Below are positions 16,476-24,751 of a stretch of DNA of 64,000 nt, piece by piece (the stretch's first letter is position 1; the number at the start of each line of letters is the position of its first letter). Source of the stretch: Bacillota bacterium (GTDB taxonomy: Bacteria; Bacillota; UBA4882; UBA8346); assembly GCA_023417475.1 (NCBI GenBank), contig JAEZFP010000046.1, positions 1 to 64,000 of the forward strand, read 5' to 3'. The translations under genes and the position numbers were made by a program. The notes beneath the pieces were generated by a model that did no database searches, was not told the DNA's origin, and saw nothing but the letters and a program-made list of their open reading frames with translations.

Positions 16476-17768
16476 TTATTCCAGTTTTAACGAAAAACTA
16501 TGCAACCATTGATCAATATTTTCACTTGGGACTTGAAGGTCGCGATAGGTCATCTTGGCCATGGGGTATCCGCCGACTTCCTCTTGACTGTTTACGAATT
16601 TCCCCTGCCTTTTCAAAAAATCATCAACCAACCGCTGGTCGACGAAATCCCGATCGCGCGGTCGCGCACCGGCGTGACTCAACACCTGATCGACAACCTT
16701 TGCGGCCGGTAAAGTCTGCAACCCCCCGGGCCAAGACGGTTTGCGCTCCAAAAGCTTAATCCCGCCAAATACCAATGGAACCGATTTATTGTTACTATCA
16801 AATGCCAAATTGTCCTCCATATAAGCTTCCCCATTGGCATTATTGGTTCCCACCAGGCCAAGTCCGGCGGGAGTATTCACTCCGTACATCATATAATTGC
16901 CAATAATACTGACTTTGGTGTTTTCCGGAGCCACCGGCGAATCTTTCCATTCTTTTGGAATAAAACCAAGGCGAATCGCCCAAACTCCGGGATTATAGAT
17001 CAGGTTATTTACGATCACTCCGGTGGTAGACCCTTTAAACCACGGATTCCGCTCATTGTTGTGCGCGTAATAATTACCGATAACAGCGATGTCAGTCGAA
17101 CGATCGAAGATCAGTGTTCCCATGGAATGAATTCCTTTTTGGTGTACCGAATTATAGAGGCCTTCGGCAATAAAGTTATTGCTAAACGTAATCCGATTGG
17201 AGGTTCCGGCAGGATCAAGTATTCTACCCGAAGCCGAAAGGTTTTCGTCAACCCCCCATGCAAATGAACAATGATCAATCACGATATTATAGGCTTGCGA
17301 TCCATACAACGAAACATCCGGCTCAAACTTGGTCCCCTTCGGCACGCCGGCGTCGCCCATTCGAAACCGGATATGTTTCATCAAAATATCATGAGTTCGA
17401 ATCTCCAGCCCGCCCCGGATCAACGTGATTCCAGGCGTTGGCGCCGTTTGACCGGCAATGGTGACAAAAGGCTCCGTGATCCGCAGCGTCTCCTTTTGGA
17501 GATCAATGACTCCGCCGACTTCAAAAACGATAATCCGCGGGCCTTGGGTTTCCAAGGCCTGCCGGAACGAACCGGGACCGTTTGGATTGAGATTGGTCAC
17601 CTTAATCACGGTACCGCCGCGGCCAGCCGGTGAATTAATTCCGAAACCTTGCGCCCCCGGAAAAATTAACGACGACTCCGCAACGGCATTTGGAGGCAGC
17701 AATCCCAAAACACCAATCGTAATTGCCAAAATCCACCGCAACAGCTTGTTTAAATGGCAAGTATTCAC
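16476..17768 (-). CDS. Secreted pectate lyase-like protein (right-handed beta-helix)
   Basis: A 430-residue exported protein. Residues 1-30 form a signal peptide ending NAVA. The mature part opens FPGAQGFGINSPAGRGG and LNPNGPGSFRQALE, typical of pectate lyase superfamily (polysaccharide lyase family 1-like) proteins, and continues as a parallel beta-helix (VTIAGQTAP, IVIDHCSFAWGVDENLS). It probably cleaves polygalacturonate or a related polysaccharide outside the cell; catalytic residues cannot be fixed by eye. GTG start with GAAGGAGGG upstream. A -10 TATAAT lies about 55 bp before the start. Co-transcribed with the following binding protein. Confidence 0.85.
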   Translation of the reverse strand: MNTCHLNKLLRWILAITIGVLGLLPPNAVAESSLIFPGAQGFGINSPAGRGGTVIKVTNLNPNGPGSFRQALETQGPRIIVFEVGGVIDLQKETLRITEPFVTIAGQTAPTPGITLIRGGLEIRTHDILMKHIRFRMGDAGVPKGTKFEPDVSLYGSQAYNIVIDHCSFAWGVDENLSASGRILDPAGTSNRITFSNNFIAEGLYNSVHQKGIHSMGTLIFDRSTDIAVIGNYYAHNNERNPWFKGSTTGVIVNNLIYNPGVWAIRLGFIPKEWKDSPVAPENTKVSIIGNYMMYGVNTPAGLGLVGTNNANGEAYMEDNLAFDSNNKSVPLVFGGIKLLERKPSWPGGLQTLPAAKVVDQVLSHAGARPRDRDFVDQRLVDDFLKRQGKFVNSQEEVGGYPMAKMTYRDLQVPSENIDQWLHSFSLKLE

Positions 17769-17821
17769 TTCAATTTCCCTCCTTCGGATCCCTAATTTTC
17801 CTGAAAACCGATCTTACGCCA

Positions 17822-17851
17822 ATTATACCCAAATCCGGACGGAAGTTCTAA
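17822..17851 (-). promoter_or_regulatory. Probable promoter of the pectate lyase operon
   Basis: Minus-strand TATAAT at 17822-17827 with a TTAGAA -35-like element at 17846-17851 (18-bp spacer). The -35 match is partial. Confidence 0.5.
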
Positions 17852-17910
17852 TAATAAATTGCTATCATGTATTGCTTTTTTGCTATGTTATGGTTGAAAC
17901 CAATGGCCCG

Positions 17911-17942
17911 AAAAAAGCACTCATCCGACTCGGACGAATGCT
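17911..17942 (-). terminator. Second terminator-like hairpin downstream of DUF951
   Basis: Minus-strand AGCATTCGTCC pairs imperfectly with GGATGAGTGCT around AGTC and is followed by six T residues. It would back up the terminator at 18022-18050. Confidence 0.6.
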
Positions 17943-18021
17943 AAATCAAAGACCCACCACTCAGCGGGGTTTATTCAAAATTCGATTCCAAAACCCCGTT
18001 TTGCCTCTTTCCGGCCTTGAT

Positions 18022-18050
18022 AAAAACAAAACCCCTTCATTAAGGGGTTA
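18022..18050 (-). terminator. Terminator after DUF951
   Basis: Minus-strand AACCCCTT-AATG-AAGGGGTT hairpin followed by TTGTTTTTA, immediately past the DUF951 stop. Confidence 0.8.
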
Positions 18051-18056
18051 ATCATG

Positions 18057-18278
18057 TTATTCTTGTCCGGTCTCCGGGGCAAAGCCCGACTCCGGCAGGA
18101 CCGATTTAACGACGGTCTTGACCGACTTTTCAAACTGCGGCCGGGGCAACATCAGCACCCGCTTACATTTGAGGCAACGAATGCGAAAATCCATTCCCAC
18201 CCGCATCACTTCCCAATCGGTCCCGCCGCAAGGATGCACTTTGCGTAACCGGACGATATCGCCGACGTAAAATTTCAC
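18057..18278 (-). CDS. DUF951 protein (YyzM-like)
   Basis: A 73-residue protein with the full DUF951 pattern: FYVGDIVRLRKVHPCGGTDWEVMRVGMDFRIRCLKCKRVLMLPR. The CGG and CLKC cysteines suggest zinc binding, and the fold is probably a small beta barrel. Function unknown. In many Firmicutes this family sits between an mscS gene and ychF-rpsF-ssb-rpsR near the replication origin. Here mscS is next to it, but ychF is absent and the pectate lyase/binding-protein pair separates it from rpsF. Confidence 0.92.
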   Translation of the reverse strand: MKFYVGDIVRLRKVHPCGGTDWEVMRVGMDFRIRCLKCKRVLMLPRPQFEKSVKTVVKSVLPESGFAPETGQE

Positions 18279-18312
18279 AACCTATCACCTCAATTTCTCG
18301 CCGTTTCCGGTG

Positions 18313-19128
18313 TCAGCGTTCCAAGCGTTTGACGCCGGCATCTTTGAAACGTTCCGTGATCATTTGGCGCAGTTCCCGTTCCACCTGCCATTGTCCCTCT
18401 TGTTCCGTTCGGGCGACCACTCGCAGGATCAGCGTCGCTTCGGTCAACGCCTGAATTCCCACCAATGCGGCAGGTTCCACCAACTTGGGGTGCGCTTGAT
18501 TATAACGGTTCAAGTCCGCCTGCAATCCCGGCAGCACCTCTGCCAGATTGTTGTCATAGGCAATGGGGATGTCGACTAAAGCGAGCATGCCCCGTTGATT
18601 AAAATTGGTGACCTTTTCAATTTTGCCATTGGGAATGATATGGATCTGGCCGCCGAAGTCCCGAACTTTGGTAACCCGGAGACCGATCTCCTCCACCTTT
18701 CCGGTCACATCGGCAATGGTGACCCGGTCGCCAATTTGAAATTGATCCTCCAGCAAAATAAAGAAGCCGGTGATAATGTCCCGGACCAGACTTTGCGCGC
18801 CGAAAGCCACGGCCACGCCGGCAATCCCGGCGGTGGTCAGGACGGAACTTACCGGCACATTGAACAGTTGCAACACGGTTACGATGGTGACAAAATAGAT
18901 TAGATAACGGACGATGCTCCGCAATAACGCTTCCAAGGTATTGACCCGGCGTTCCTCCAACCGTCCCTGCAACTGTTTGACCCGGAAAATCCGGCCGATC
19001 ACTTTGTTTAAAATCGCCAGCAGCACTTTGGCGATGGCGAAGATCATCAGGATCTTCAACAATTTGAAGACCAGATCGTCCAGGTTGATTTTAGCAGCGT
19101 AATATCGGATTAAGTTCCACCAACTCAT
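18313..19128 (-). CDS. mscS: Small-conductance mechanosensitive channel
   Basis: A 271-residue MscS-family channel that opens under membrane tension to release solutes. It has about three membrane helices; the pore-lining TM3 reads VLTTAGIAGVAVAFGAQSLVRDIITGFFILLEDQF. The beta domain (FQIGDRVTIADVTGKVEEIGLRVTKVRDFGGQIHIIPNG) and the alpha/beta C-terminal cage domain follow. Length is typical. It lies 34 bp upstream of DUF951 in the same direction. Confidence 0.95.
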   Translation of the reverse strand: MSWWNLIRYYAAKINLDDLVFKLLKILMIFAIAKVLLAILNKVIGRIFRVKQLQGRLEERRVNTLEALLRSIVRYLIYFVTIVTVLQLFNVPVSSVLTTAGIAGVAVAFGAQSLVRDIITGFFILLEDQFQIGDRVTIADVTGKVEEIGLRVTKVRDFGGQIHIIPNGKIEKVTNFNQRGMLALVDIPIAYDNNLAEVLPGLQADLNRYNQAHPKLVEPAALVGIQALTEATLILRVVARTEQEGQWQVERELRQMITERFKDAGVKRLER

Positions 19129-19169
19129 CGCTAGGTTACTCCATCTCCAGGTTGTTTTTTGAGCAATTA

Positions 19170-20015
19170 TTAATCGGATTGACGGCTGATTACGCGTTCG
19201 TTCCGGCTATGCCCGCGCCGCAACGTCCAGGTTTCGTCGGCGTACTTTTCCGCCGCCAATTGCCGGGCCAATGCCAATTCCGGCGGAGCTAGCCGACCGG
19301 GCCGGATCGTCATGCCATACAACCCCGCAAACGCCGTCGCAATCTTGCCGGCCAATTCCGCGGGATCCACCACAATCCGCTGTTCGCCAAGGGACGTTAC
19401 CCGTTGCCCCATCGTGATTTGGAACTGTTCCAATGAATCCGTCATTTTTAATAAACGAAAAAGGTCCCCGGCGGAGAACTCCAGCAGAATCGACCCGTGT
19501 TGCATAAAGCAACCGGCTTTGCGATACTGGGCGCTTCCGACCAGCTTCCGCCCGGCCAAGGTCAGCTCGTACCAGGACGGCGCCTCAAAACAAGCGCCCG
19601 TCTGAGCATGCCGGGCCAAGCCCCCTTGCCCTTGATGAAGCTCCGGTTCGATCCCAAACTGCTTCAACGCTTCAACCAATGCTCGCGCAATATATAAATA
19701 TGACTCCCGCAAATTATCGGGAAGGCCATCCCGCGCGCCCGCCACGACCGAATACGTTAATTCGCGGTCATGAAACACCGCCCGTCCGCCGGTGGAGCGG
19801 CGCACCAATCCATATCCGCCCGCATGCAATGTTGCCAGGTTCACTTCCCGGTCCAGGTCCTGAAAATAACCGACGGAAAGAGTCGCCGGATTCCAACCGT
19901 AGCAACGCAACGTCGGCGGCGCGTCGCCTTGAAGATAATTTAGGAAGACCGCCTCGTCGACCGCCATATTCCACGCCGGATCGGCGACTTGATATTCAAG
20001 AAACCGCCAGTCCAT
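19170..20015 (-). CDS. lipM: Octanoyltransferase LipM / lipoate-ligase family
   Basis: A 281-residue BPL/LPL-fold protein. RRSTGGRAVFHDRELTYSV forms the acyl-binding core and AGRKLVGSAQYRKAGCFMQHGSILL carries the conserved Lys. The segment GACFEAPSWYEL places a Cys (near residue 142) where Bacillus LipM has its catalytic cysteine, so transfer of octanoyl from acyl carrier protein to GcvH is the best guess; a lipoate ligase is the alternative. Its ATG overlaps the gcvH stop codon by one base, giving tight coupling with its likely acceptor. Confidence 0.9.
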   Translation of the reverse strand: MDWRFLEYQVADPAWNMAVDEAVFLNYLQGDAPPTLRCYGWNPATLSVGYFQDLDREVNLATLHAGGYGLVRRSTGGRAVFHDRELTYSVVAGARDGLPDNLRESYLYIARALVEALKQFGIEPELHQGQGGLARHAQTGACFEAPSWYELTLAGRKLVGSAQYRKAGCFMQHGSILLEFSAGDLFRLLKMTDSLEQFQITMGQRVTSLGEQRIVVDPAELAGKIATAFAGLYGMTIRPGRLAPPELALARQLAAEKYADETWTLRRGHSRNERVISRQSD

Positions 20016-20392
20016 TATCGCCCGATCAGTTTCCCATACTCGTCAGGGCTTAAGGTCGCGTCGAGTTCTTTGGGATCGGTCACTTCAATCACGGCAATCC
20101 AGCCTTTTTGGTAGGGATCCTGATTGACCAGCTCCGGGCTGTGCTCCAGATTATCGTTTACCTCTAAAACCTCGCCGCTGACCGGGGCATAGATCTCCGA
20201 CACCGCTTTCACCGATTCGATGGTCGCCATGGCCGTTTTGGCGGTCACCTTTTCACCGACCGCCGGCAGGTCTACAAAGACCACATCGCCCAGTTCTTTC
20301 TGGGCGTACTCGGTTATGCCAATGGTAATCCGGCCCTTATCCACTTTAACCCATTCATGCTCCTGGGTGTATTTCAAATCATTCGGCAGCAA
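20015..20392 (-). CDS. gcvH: Glycine cleavage system H protein
   Basis: A 125-residue lipoyl carrier protein. The lipoylation Lys lies in ATIESVKAVSEIYAP and the fold markers EHEWVKVDKGRITIGITEYAQKELGDVVFVDLP are clear. The TTG start at 20392 has GGAGG 7 nt upstream. No gcvT or gcvP gene is nearby; in Firmicutes GcvH also serves as lipoyl relay from LipM to other enzymes, which fits its coupling with lipM. Confidence 0.97.
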   Translation of the reverse strand: MLPNDLKYTQEHEWVKVDKGRITIGITEYAQKELGDVVFVDLPAVGEKVTAKTAMATIESVKAVSEIYAPVSGEVLEVNDNLEHSPELVNQDPYQKGWIAVIEVTDPKELDATLSPDEYGKLIGR

Positions 20393-20596
20393 GCTAATTC
20401 CTCCCCTTTATTCATTCACACTGAATTTTTCGACGATCAACATGAGTTTCCTGCTCATTTTATCAATTTCGCCAATTTAAGTGACGCGCCTACCATTATC
20501 CCTGATCGCAACGGAATCTTTCGATCACAAAGTCACCAGATTTGTACCGGAGTCATATGATAAACCGATGAACCACTCCGGAAAGGGGGCATTTTA

Positions 20597-20692
20597 ATGT
20601 TTAAATTGATCAGTGCCATTCTCAACCCCTATTTAAAAAAACGCGGCAAAACCATGATTTTGATCTGGCGTAAAACAAAACCCGCCGACTAA
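20597..20692 (+). CDS. Candidate 31-residue small protein
   Basis: A short frame, ATG to TAA, encoding a basic, partly hydrophobic peptide that opens MFKLISAILNPYLKKRGKT and ends with a second hydrophobic patch MILIW before RKTKPAD. It has a strong ribosome-binding site, AAAGGGGG, with a 7-nt spacer, and a hairpin with T-rich tail about 110 bp downstream. It lies in the otherwise empty region upstream of gcvH on the opposite strand. Not recognised; too short to judge by codon use. Confidence 0.45.
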   Translation: MFKLISAILNPYLKKRGKTMILIWRKTKPAD

Positions 20693-20887
20693 CGCAAGCG
20701 ATCGGGGCTGCCCGAATTGCAAAATTATTACGGGTTTCGCCGCTTTTCCGGCCGGAGTGGCCGAGGAAAAGCTTGATATCAACTCCCATTTCTAAAAACA
20801 CAAAAACCATGGTTGTCCACCATGGTTTATTTTATGGTCTTTTTTAACTCCTTACTCTCATAAAATATCCAAGAAATTTTCCGCCAA
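20693..20887. other. Intergenic region with hairpin near 20804-20828
   Basis: AAACCATGG (20804-20812) pairs perfectly with CCATGGTTT (20820-20828) around TTGTCCA and is followed by ATTTTAT. It is a terminator-like element readable on both strands, between the small plus-strand frame and the minus-strand gene ending at 20888. Nothing else is seen. Confidence 0.55.
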
Positions 20888-21085
20888 TCAACGCTGCTGC
20901 TGCCAGAGTTGGATAATGGCCTCCAGCAACCAACCGCCGCCATCCCCCTGCCTACTTCCATCAGCCATGGAGATTTCGCCGATCAATTTACATAAAGCCA
21001 CTCGTTGGAGCGCTGGCGAGTTGCTGAAGAGAATCTGCTTCACCAGCCAATGTTGCCGTTCGGTAAGCGCCAAATCGGAGCCCAT
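20888..21085 (-). CDS. Hypothetical 65-residue protein
   Basis: Not recognised. The ATG at 21085 follows GGAGGAATC, an excellent ribosome-binding site, which supports a real gene. The product is soluble and mostly helical (LTERQHWLVKQILFSNSPALQRVALCKLIGEI), with a Gly-rich turn and a Trp/Gln-rich tail LWQQQR. It lies between gcvH and mlaE and is divergent from mlaE. No function can be proposed. Confidence 0.6.
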   Translation of the reverse strand: MGSDLALTERQHWLVKQILFSNSPALQRVALCKLIGEISMADGSRQGDGGGWLLEAIIQLWQQQR

Positions 21086-21266
21086 GATTCCTCCAAAAAG
21101 CGGAAATCTTCCCTAAAACTAAGCGGTCTCCTCTCAAGATTGACAGGTTTGACAGGATTTATACGCGGTTTGGTTGCAGGAATTAACAATCATTTGCCGA
21201 ATCCTACCCTATTGGTTCGAAGTCGCTTCGCCGAGGCGAACACCTTGGTTGTAGGAAGGAACGCTC

Positions 21267-22067
21267 ATGTCCGACATTCATTCGACCCGATCCACCGATC
21301 CCTTCACCGTGTTTGGTAAAACCGTGATTACCGCCGTCAACGGACTGGGCGAAGTATGCATGTTGTACTTGAAAAGTTTGAAGGCGGCAATTTACCAGAC
21401 GATTTACTGGAAAAACACCTTTGTCCAGATGGAAGTGATCGGCTTAAAGTCATTGCCGATCGTCACGATCATCGCGCTCTTTACCGGAATGGTTTTTTCA
21501 TTGCAGATCGCGAAAATCTTCGCCACGTTTGGTCTCTCCTCACAACTTGGCCAGGGCTTGACATTAGCCTTCGCGCGGGAGTTGGCCCCGGTGTTAACCG
21601 GCGTGGTGGTGGCCGGCCGAATCGGCTCGTCAATCGCCGCCGAAATCGGGTCGATGAAAGTTACCGAACAGCTTGAGGCGTTGGAAGCGCTCTCCACCGA
21701 TCCCATCGATTATTTGGTCGCACCCCGGATCATCGCCGCCTTTTTGATGCTCCCCGTTTTGGTGGTGTTTGCCGATTTTATCGGAATTATCGGCGGTTTT
21801 GTTGTAGCGGCCGTCTATGCCAATATTCCGCCCACCGATTTCATCGACGGCGTTTTAACTTTCGTGACCTTTTGGGATTTTGCGGGCGGGATTGTCAAAG
21901 CCGGTTTTTTTGGATTAATCATCGCCGGGGTGGCCACTTTCAAAGGGTTGCATACCGGGAACGGCGCGGTCGGCGTCGGCAAAGCCACCACCCAGTCGGT
22001 GGTAATCGCCACGATCATCATTTTTATCCTGAATTATTTTCTGTCAATGGTTCTTTTTAAATTATAG
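21267..22067 (+). CDS. mlaE: MlaE-type ABC transporter permease
   Basis: A 266-residue permease of the MlaE/YrbE family, the inner-membrane core of a phospholipid transporter. About five membrane segments are visible, with the family motifs FARELAPVLTGVVVAGRIGSSIAAEIGSMKVTEQLEALEALSTDP and FFGLIIAGVATFKGLHTGNGAVGVGKATTQSVV. ATG at 21267 follows AGGAAGGA. First of three genes, mlaE-mlaF-mlaD, a set found in cells with an outer membrane. Confidence 0.96.
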   Translation: MSDIHSTRSTDPFTVFGKTVITAVNGLGEVCMLYLKSLKAAIYQTIYWKNTFVQMEVIGLKSLPIVTIIALFTGMVFSLQIAKIFATFGLSSQLGQGLTLAFARELAPVLTGVVVAGRIGSSIAAEIGSMKVTEQLEALEALSTDPIDYLVAPRIIAAFLMLPVLVVFADFIGIIGGFVVAAVYANIPPTDFIDGVLTFVTFWDFAGGIVKAGFFGLIIAGVATFKGLHTGNGAVGVGKATTQSVVIATIIIFILNYFLSMVLFKL

Positions 22068-22186
22068 CCGTACCACTGTTAGGCTTGGGATGCCGGATTC
22101 GTCGGGAGTTTGATTCCGCCGTAATTTTCTTCGCTAAGACGCAACTCGCAACGTTCAAAGTCTACATGAGATAACAGGAGCAGACA

Positions 22187-22921
22187 GTGATTACGTTAAA
22201 GAATCTAAGTTATGCGATTGACGGCCGGACAATTCTCAATCATATCAATCTGACCGTCGCCAAAGGCGAAACCTTTGTGATCATGGGACCCAGCGGCTGC
22301 GGCAAAAGCACGACGCTCCGCCTGATGATGGGTTTGATCGCTCCCACCCTGGGTGAAGTGACAATTGACGGCATCGACACCACAGCGCTGTCCAAGGAAG
22401 AATGGCAACAAGTCCGGCAAAAAATGGGAATGGTTTTTCAGTCGGCCGCTTTGTTCGATTCGTTAAATATTTTCGATAATGTCGCTTTTGGTTTGCGCCG
22501 CAAAGGCTTGTCGGAGCAAGCGGTCAGCGAGCGGGTTTATGAGACCTTGTCCTTAGTGGGACTTGATCCGGAAATCGCCCCCAAAATGCCCTCCGATCTG
22601 AGCGGCGGCATGAAAAAACGGACGGCGATCGCCCGGGCGGTGGCCACCGAGCCGCCAATTTTGCTTTACGATGAGCCCACCACCGGTCTGGATCCGATCA
22701 TCGCCGACACCATCAACGACTTGATCAGAGAGCTGCAAAGTAAACTCGGGATCACCTCGGTGGTGGTTACCCATGACATTCTCAGCGCGTTGCGGGTTGC
22801 CGACCGGGTCGGTTTATTGTCCGAAGGGGATCTGGTCGAAGTCCGACGCCGCGCTGAATTGGGCCAGGTAACTCAGCCGCTCTTTAAACAATTTTTGAAA
22901 AATTATCGTTTGGATATATAA
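22187..22921 (+). CDS. mlaF: MlaF-type ABC ATPase
   Basis: A 244-residue ATPase that energises MlaE. Walker A is GPSGCGKST, the Q-loop is VFQSAALFDSLNIFDNVAFGLR, the signature is LSGGMKKR with the methionine typical of MlaF, and Walker B is ILLYDEPTTGLDP followed by VTHD. The GTG start at 22187 has AGGAG upstream. It lies 119 bp after mlaE with no terminator between. Confidence 0.96.
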   Translation: MITLKNLSYAIDGRTILNHINLTVAKGETFVIMGPSGCGKSTTLRLMMGLIAPTLGEVTIDGIDTTALSKEEWQQVRQKMGMVFQSAALFDSLNIFDNVAFGLRRKGLSEQAVSERVYETLSLVGLDPEIAPKMPSDLSGGMKKRTAIARAVATEPPILLYDEPTTGLDPIIADTINDLIRELQSKLGITSVVVTHDILSALRVADRVGLLSEGDLVEVRRRAELGQVTQPLFKQFLKNYRLDI

Positions 22922-23073
22922 AGGGATCTGTCGCAAACGATTTTTTGGCAACGCAACGCAACGGAATGCGCCATGTCCTTGATACATAAGCTGAGAGTTC
23001 GCCGTTGACGGCCGGAATATTGATCCAAACCTTTCAGCTTATCAAGTACGGTTGTTGTATGGGGGGATTTATT

Positions 23074-24528
23074 TTGACACTTAGACCTGAAACCAAGGTC
23101 GGGATCTTTGCGTTAGTGGCACTGGTGGCAATGATCTCATTGTTCCTATGGTTGTCCGGTACGCAGTTATTGGAACGGGGCTACACCAAAGAGGTGGTAT
23201 TCGACCGGATCGAGGGCTTGCGCCCCGGTGCGCCGGTCAAATATATCGGGGTCGACGTCGGCCGGATTACCGAAATTGGTTTTGAAGATCAAAAGATCAT
23301 TGTTACCATTCGAATTCAACGGCAATTTAAAATCACCGAACGGAACAAAGCGTTGATCGCCGCCAGCAGCGTGGTGGGGGACAAATACCTTGAGTTGGTG
23401 CCGCTCGGCTCCACCGAAAAACCGCTGCCGGACGGCCGGATCGCCGGCATCGTGCCGGTTTCCATGGATCAACTCTATTATCAAGCCTATGAAGTGATCA
23501 CATCGTTGAATGAGATTACCGCTTCGCTCAAAACACTGACCAACGATCCGCAAGTGATGAACTCGTTCAAGAACTCCTTGGCCAATCTGGAGCGCATCAC
23601 AACCAAATTCGATGGTTTCAGCAACCAACTCGGCGCCTTGGATGTCGCCGGCCTTTTTCAACGGTTAGATCGCATCGCCACGACCGCCGAACGGATTGTC
23701 CAGGGCAACGAGGCCCAACTCGGTGAGTTCGTCCGGAATATCAACCAGGCGTCGGTGCAATTGGCCCAGGCGACGCTGACCGCCAATGAATTTCTGCAAA
23801 AAGCGGACGCCGGCGGCGAGCTGGGTTCCAACCTGAAACAGACGGTAGCCAACGCCCAACAGATTACCGCCAATCTTGAAAAGTTCACCCAAGTGCTGGC
23901 CGCCAACGATCAAAACATCGACCGGATTCTGGATGACGCTCATCAGGCAATGACCGCCATTACCGAAGCCGCCCAAAACATCAACAACGCCGTCTTGCAA
24001 CTAACCGCCGGTGATGGGACCGACGCCAACAACAGCGGCAACCTGAATCAGGTTAAGGAAACGATCAGCCTGGCCAACCAAGCCGTCAAAAAGGTCAACA
24101 CCTACGTCCAGCGGTTGGAGCAGTTTACCTTCCGCAATTCCGCCGGTGTCGGATATCACAGCGATGACGAGTTGTTTTTTAACTACCGTTTTGACAGCAC
24201 TTTTAATGATAAAAGCGGACTTTGGTTCCAACTTGATGATCTCGGCGCGGAGAATCGAACGACCGTCCAGTATACCTATAAGTCGGCCAATTTTATTAGC
24301 CGGGCCGGAGTGTACCAAAACAAATTCGGCGTTGGTTTCGATTATCCCGCGAACTCCCACTGGACCGTGGGCCTGAATCTCTGGGACACCGACAACACCC
24401 GCTTCGGACTTAGTTCGGCCGTCCGGTTCAATGACCAATGGTCGCTTTCGCTGGACGCGTCAAAACCGGTTGATACCGGAAAAAAAGATGAAGACAGCTG
24501 GGATTTTGTATTGTGGAAGAAGTTTTGA
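23074..24528 (+). CDS. mlaD: MlaD-like MCE protein with C-terminal beta-rich domain
   Basis: About 484 residues, far longer than proteobacterial MlaD (about 180). Order: one N-terminal membrane helix; an MCE domain (VVFDRIEGLRPGAPVKYIGVDVGRI, ASSVVGDKYLELVPL); about 200 residues of helical, Asn/Gln/Ala-rich sequence likely to form a long coiled tube; then from about 24130 a domain of alternating amphipathic strands ending WDFVLWKKF. A terminal Phe is typical of outer-membrane barrel proteins. This matches the bridge-type MlaD described for diderm Firmicutes such as Veillonella. TTG at 23074 has GGGGGG 7 nt upstream and is preferred over TTG at 23005. Confidence 0.92.
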   Translation: MTLRPETKVGIFALVALVAMISLFLWLSGTQLLERGYTKEVVFDRIEGLRPGAPVKYIGVDVGRITEIGFEDQKIIVTIRIQRQFKITERNKALIAASSVVGDKYLELVPLGSTEKPLPDGRIAGIVPVSMDQLYYQAYEVITSLNEITASLKTLTNDPQVMNSFKNSLANLERITTKFDGFSNQLGALDVAGLFQRLDRIATTAERIVQGNEAQLGEFVRNINQASVQLAQATLTANEFLQKADAGGELGSNLKQTVANAQQITANLEKFTQVLAANDQNIDRILDDAHQAMTAITEAAQNINNAVLQLTAGDGTDANNSGNLNQVKETISLANQAVKKVNTYVQRLEQFTFRNSAGVGYHSDDELFFNYRFDSTFNDKSGLWFQLDDLGAENRTTVQYTYKSANFISRAGVYQNKFGVGFDYPANSHWTVGLNLWDTDNTRFGLSSAVRFNDQWSLSLDASKPVDTGKKDEDSWDFVLWKKF

Positions 24529-24541
24529 CGCTTGGATAAAC

Positions 24542-24566
24542 AACGGCGCGCTGCGGTGCGCCGTTT
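24542..24566 (+). terminator. Terminator-like hairpin after mlaD
   Basis: AACGGCGC pairs with GCGCCGTT around GCTGCGGT, 14 bp past the mlaD stop; only a short T-tract follows. Confidence 0.55.
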
Positions 24567-24695
24567 ATGTTAGAATGCTTTTGAACTCAAGCAAGATTAA
24601 GCCTCGAAGCATTGTGGTTCTCCTTATTAAAGGACAAAAGGATCCCCGTTGGGCTTCGAAGCCCAACTCCGCCCGGAACTTCTCCGGTCTGAGCG

Positions 24696-24733
24696 CACAG
24701 AAAGCCCCCTGTGAAAACAGGGGGCTTTCTGTG
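24696..24733. terminator. Strong shared hairpin between mlaD and tolC
   Basis: A perfect 17-bp stem (24696-24712 with 24717-24733) closed by GAAA separates the convergent genes. Neither side has a long T-run, but it is likely a bidirectional transcript end or stabiliser. Confidence 0.7.
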
Positions 24734-24751
24734 GTAATTCCGACAATCGCT

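Noticed and set aside
17964..17999. CGGGGTTT/AAACCCCG hairpin as a plus-strand terminator
   Set aside because: No plus-strand gene precedes it; the long loop and nearby minus-strand terminators make its role unclear.
20393..20596. Glycine riboswitch upstream of gcvH
   Set aside because: No conserved aptamer core or terminator was found on the minus strand.
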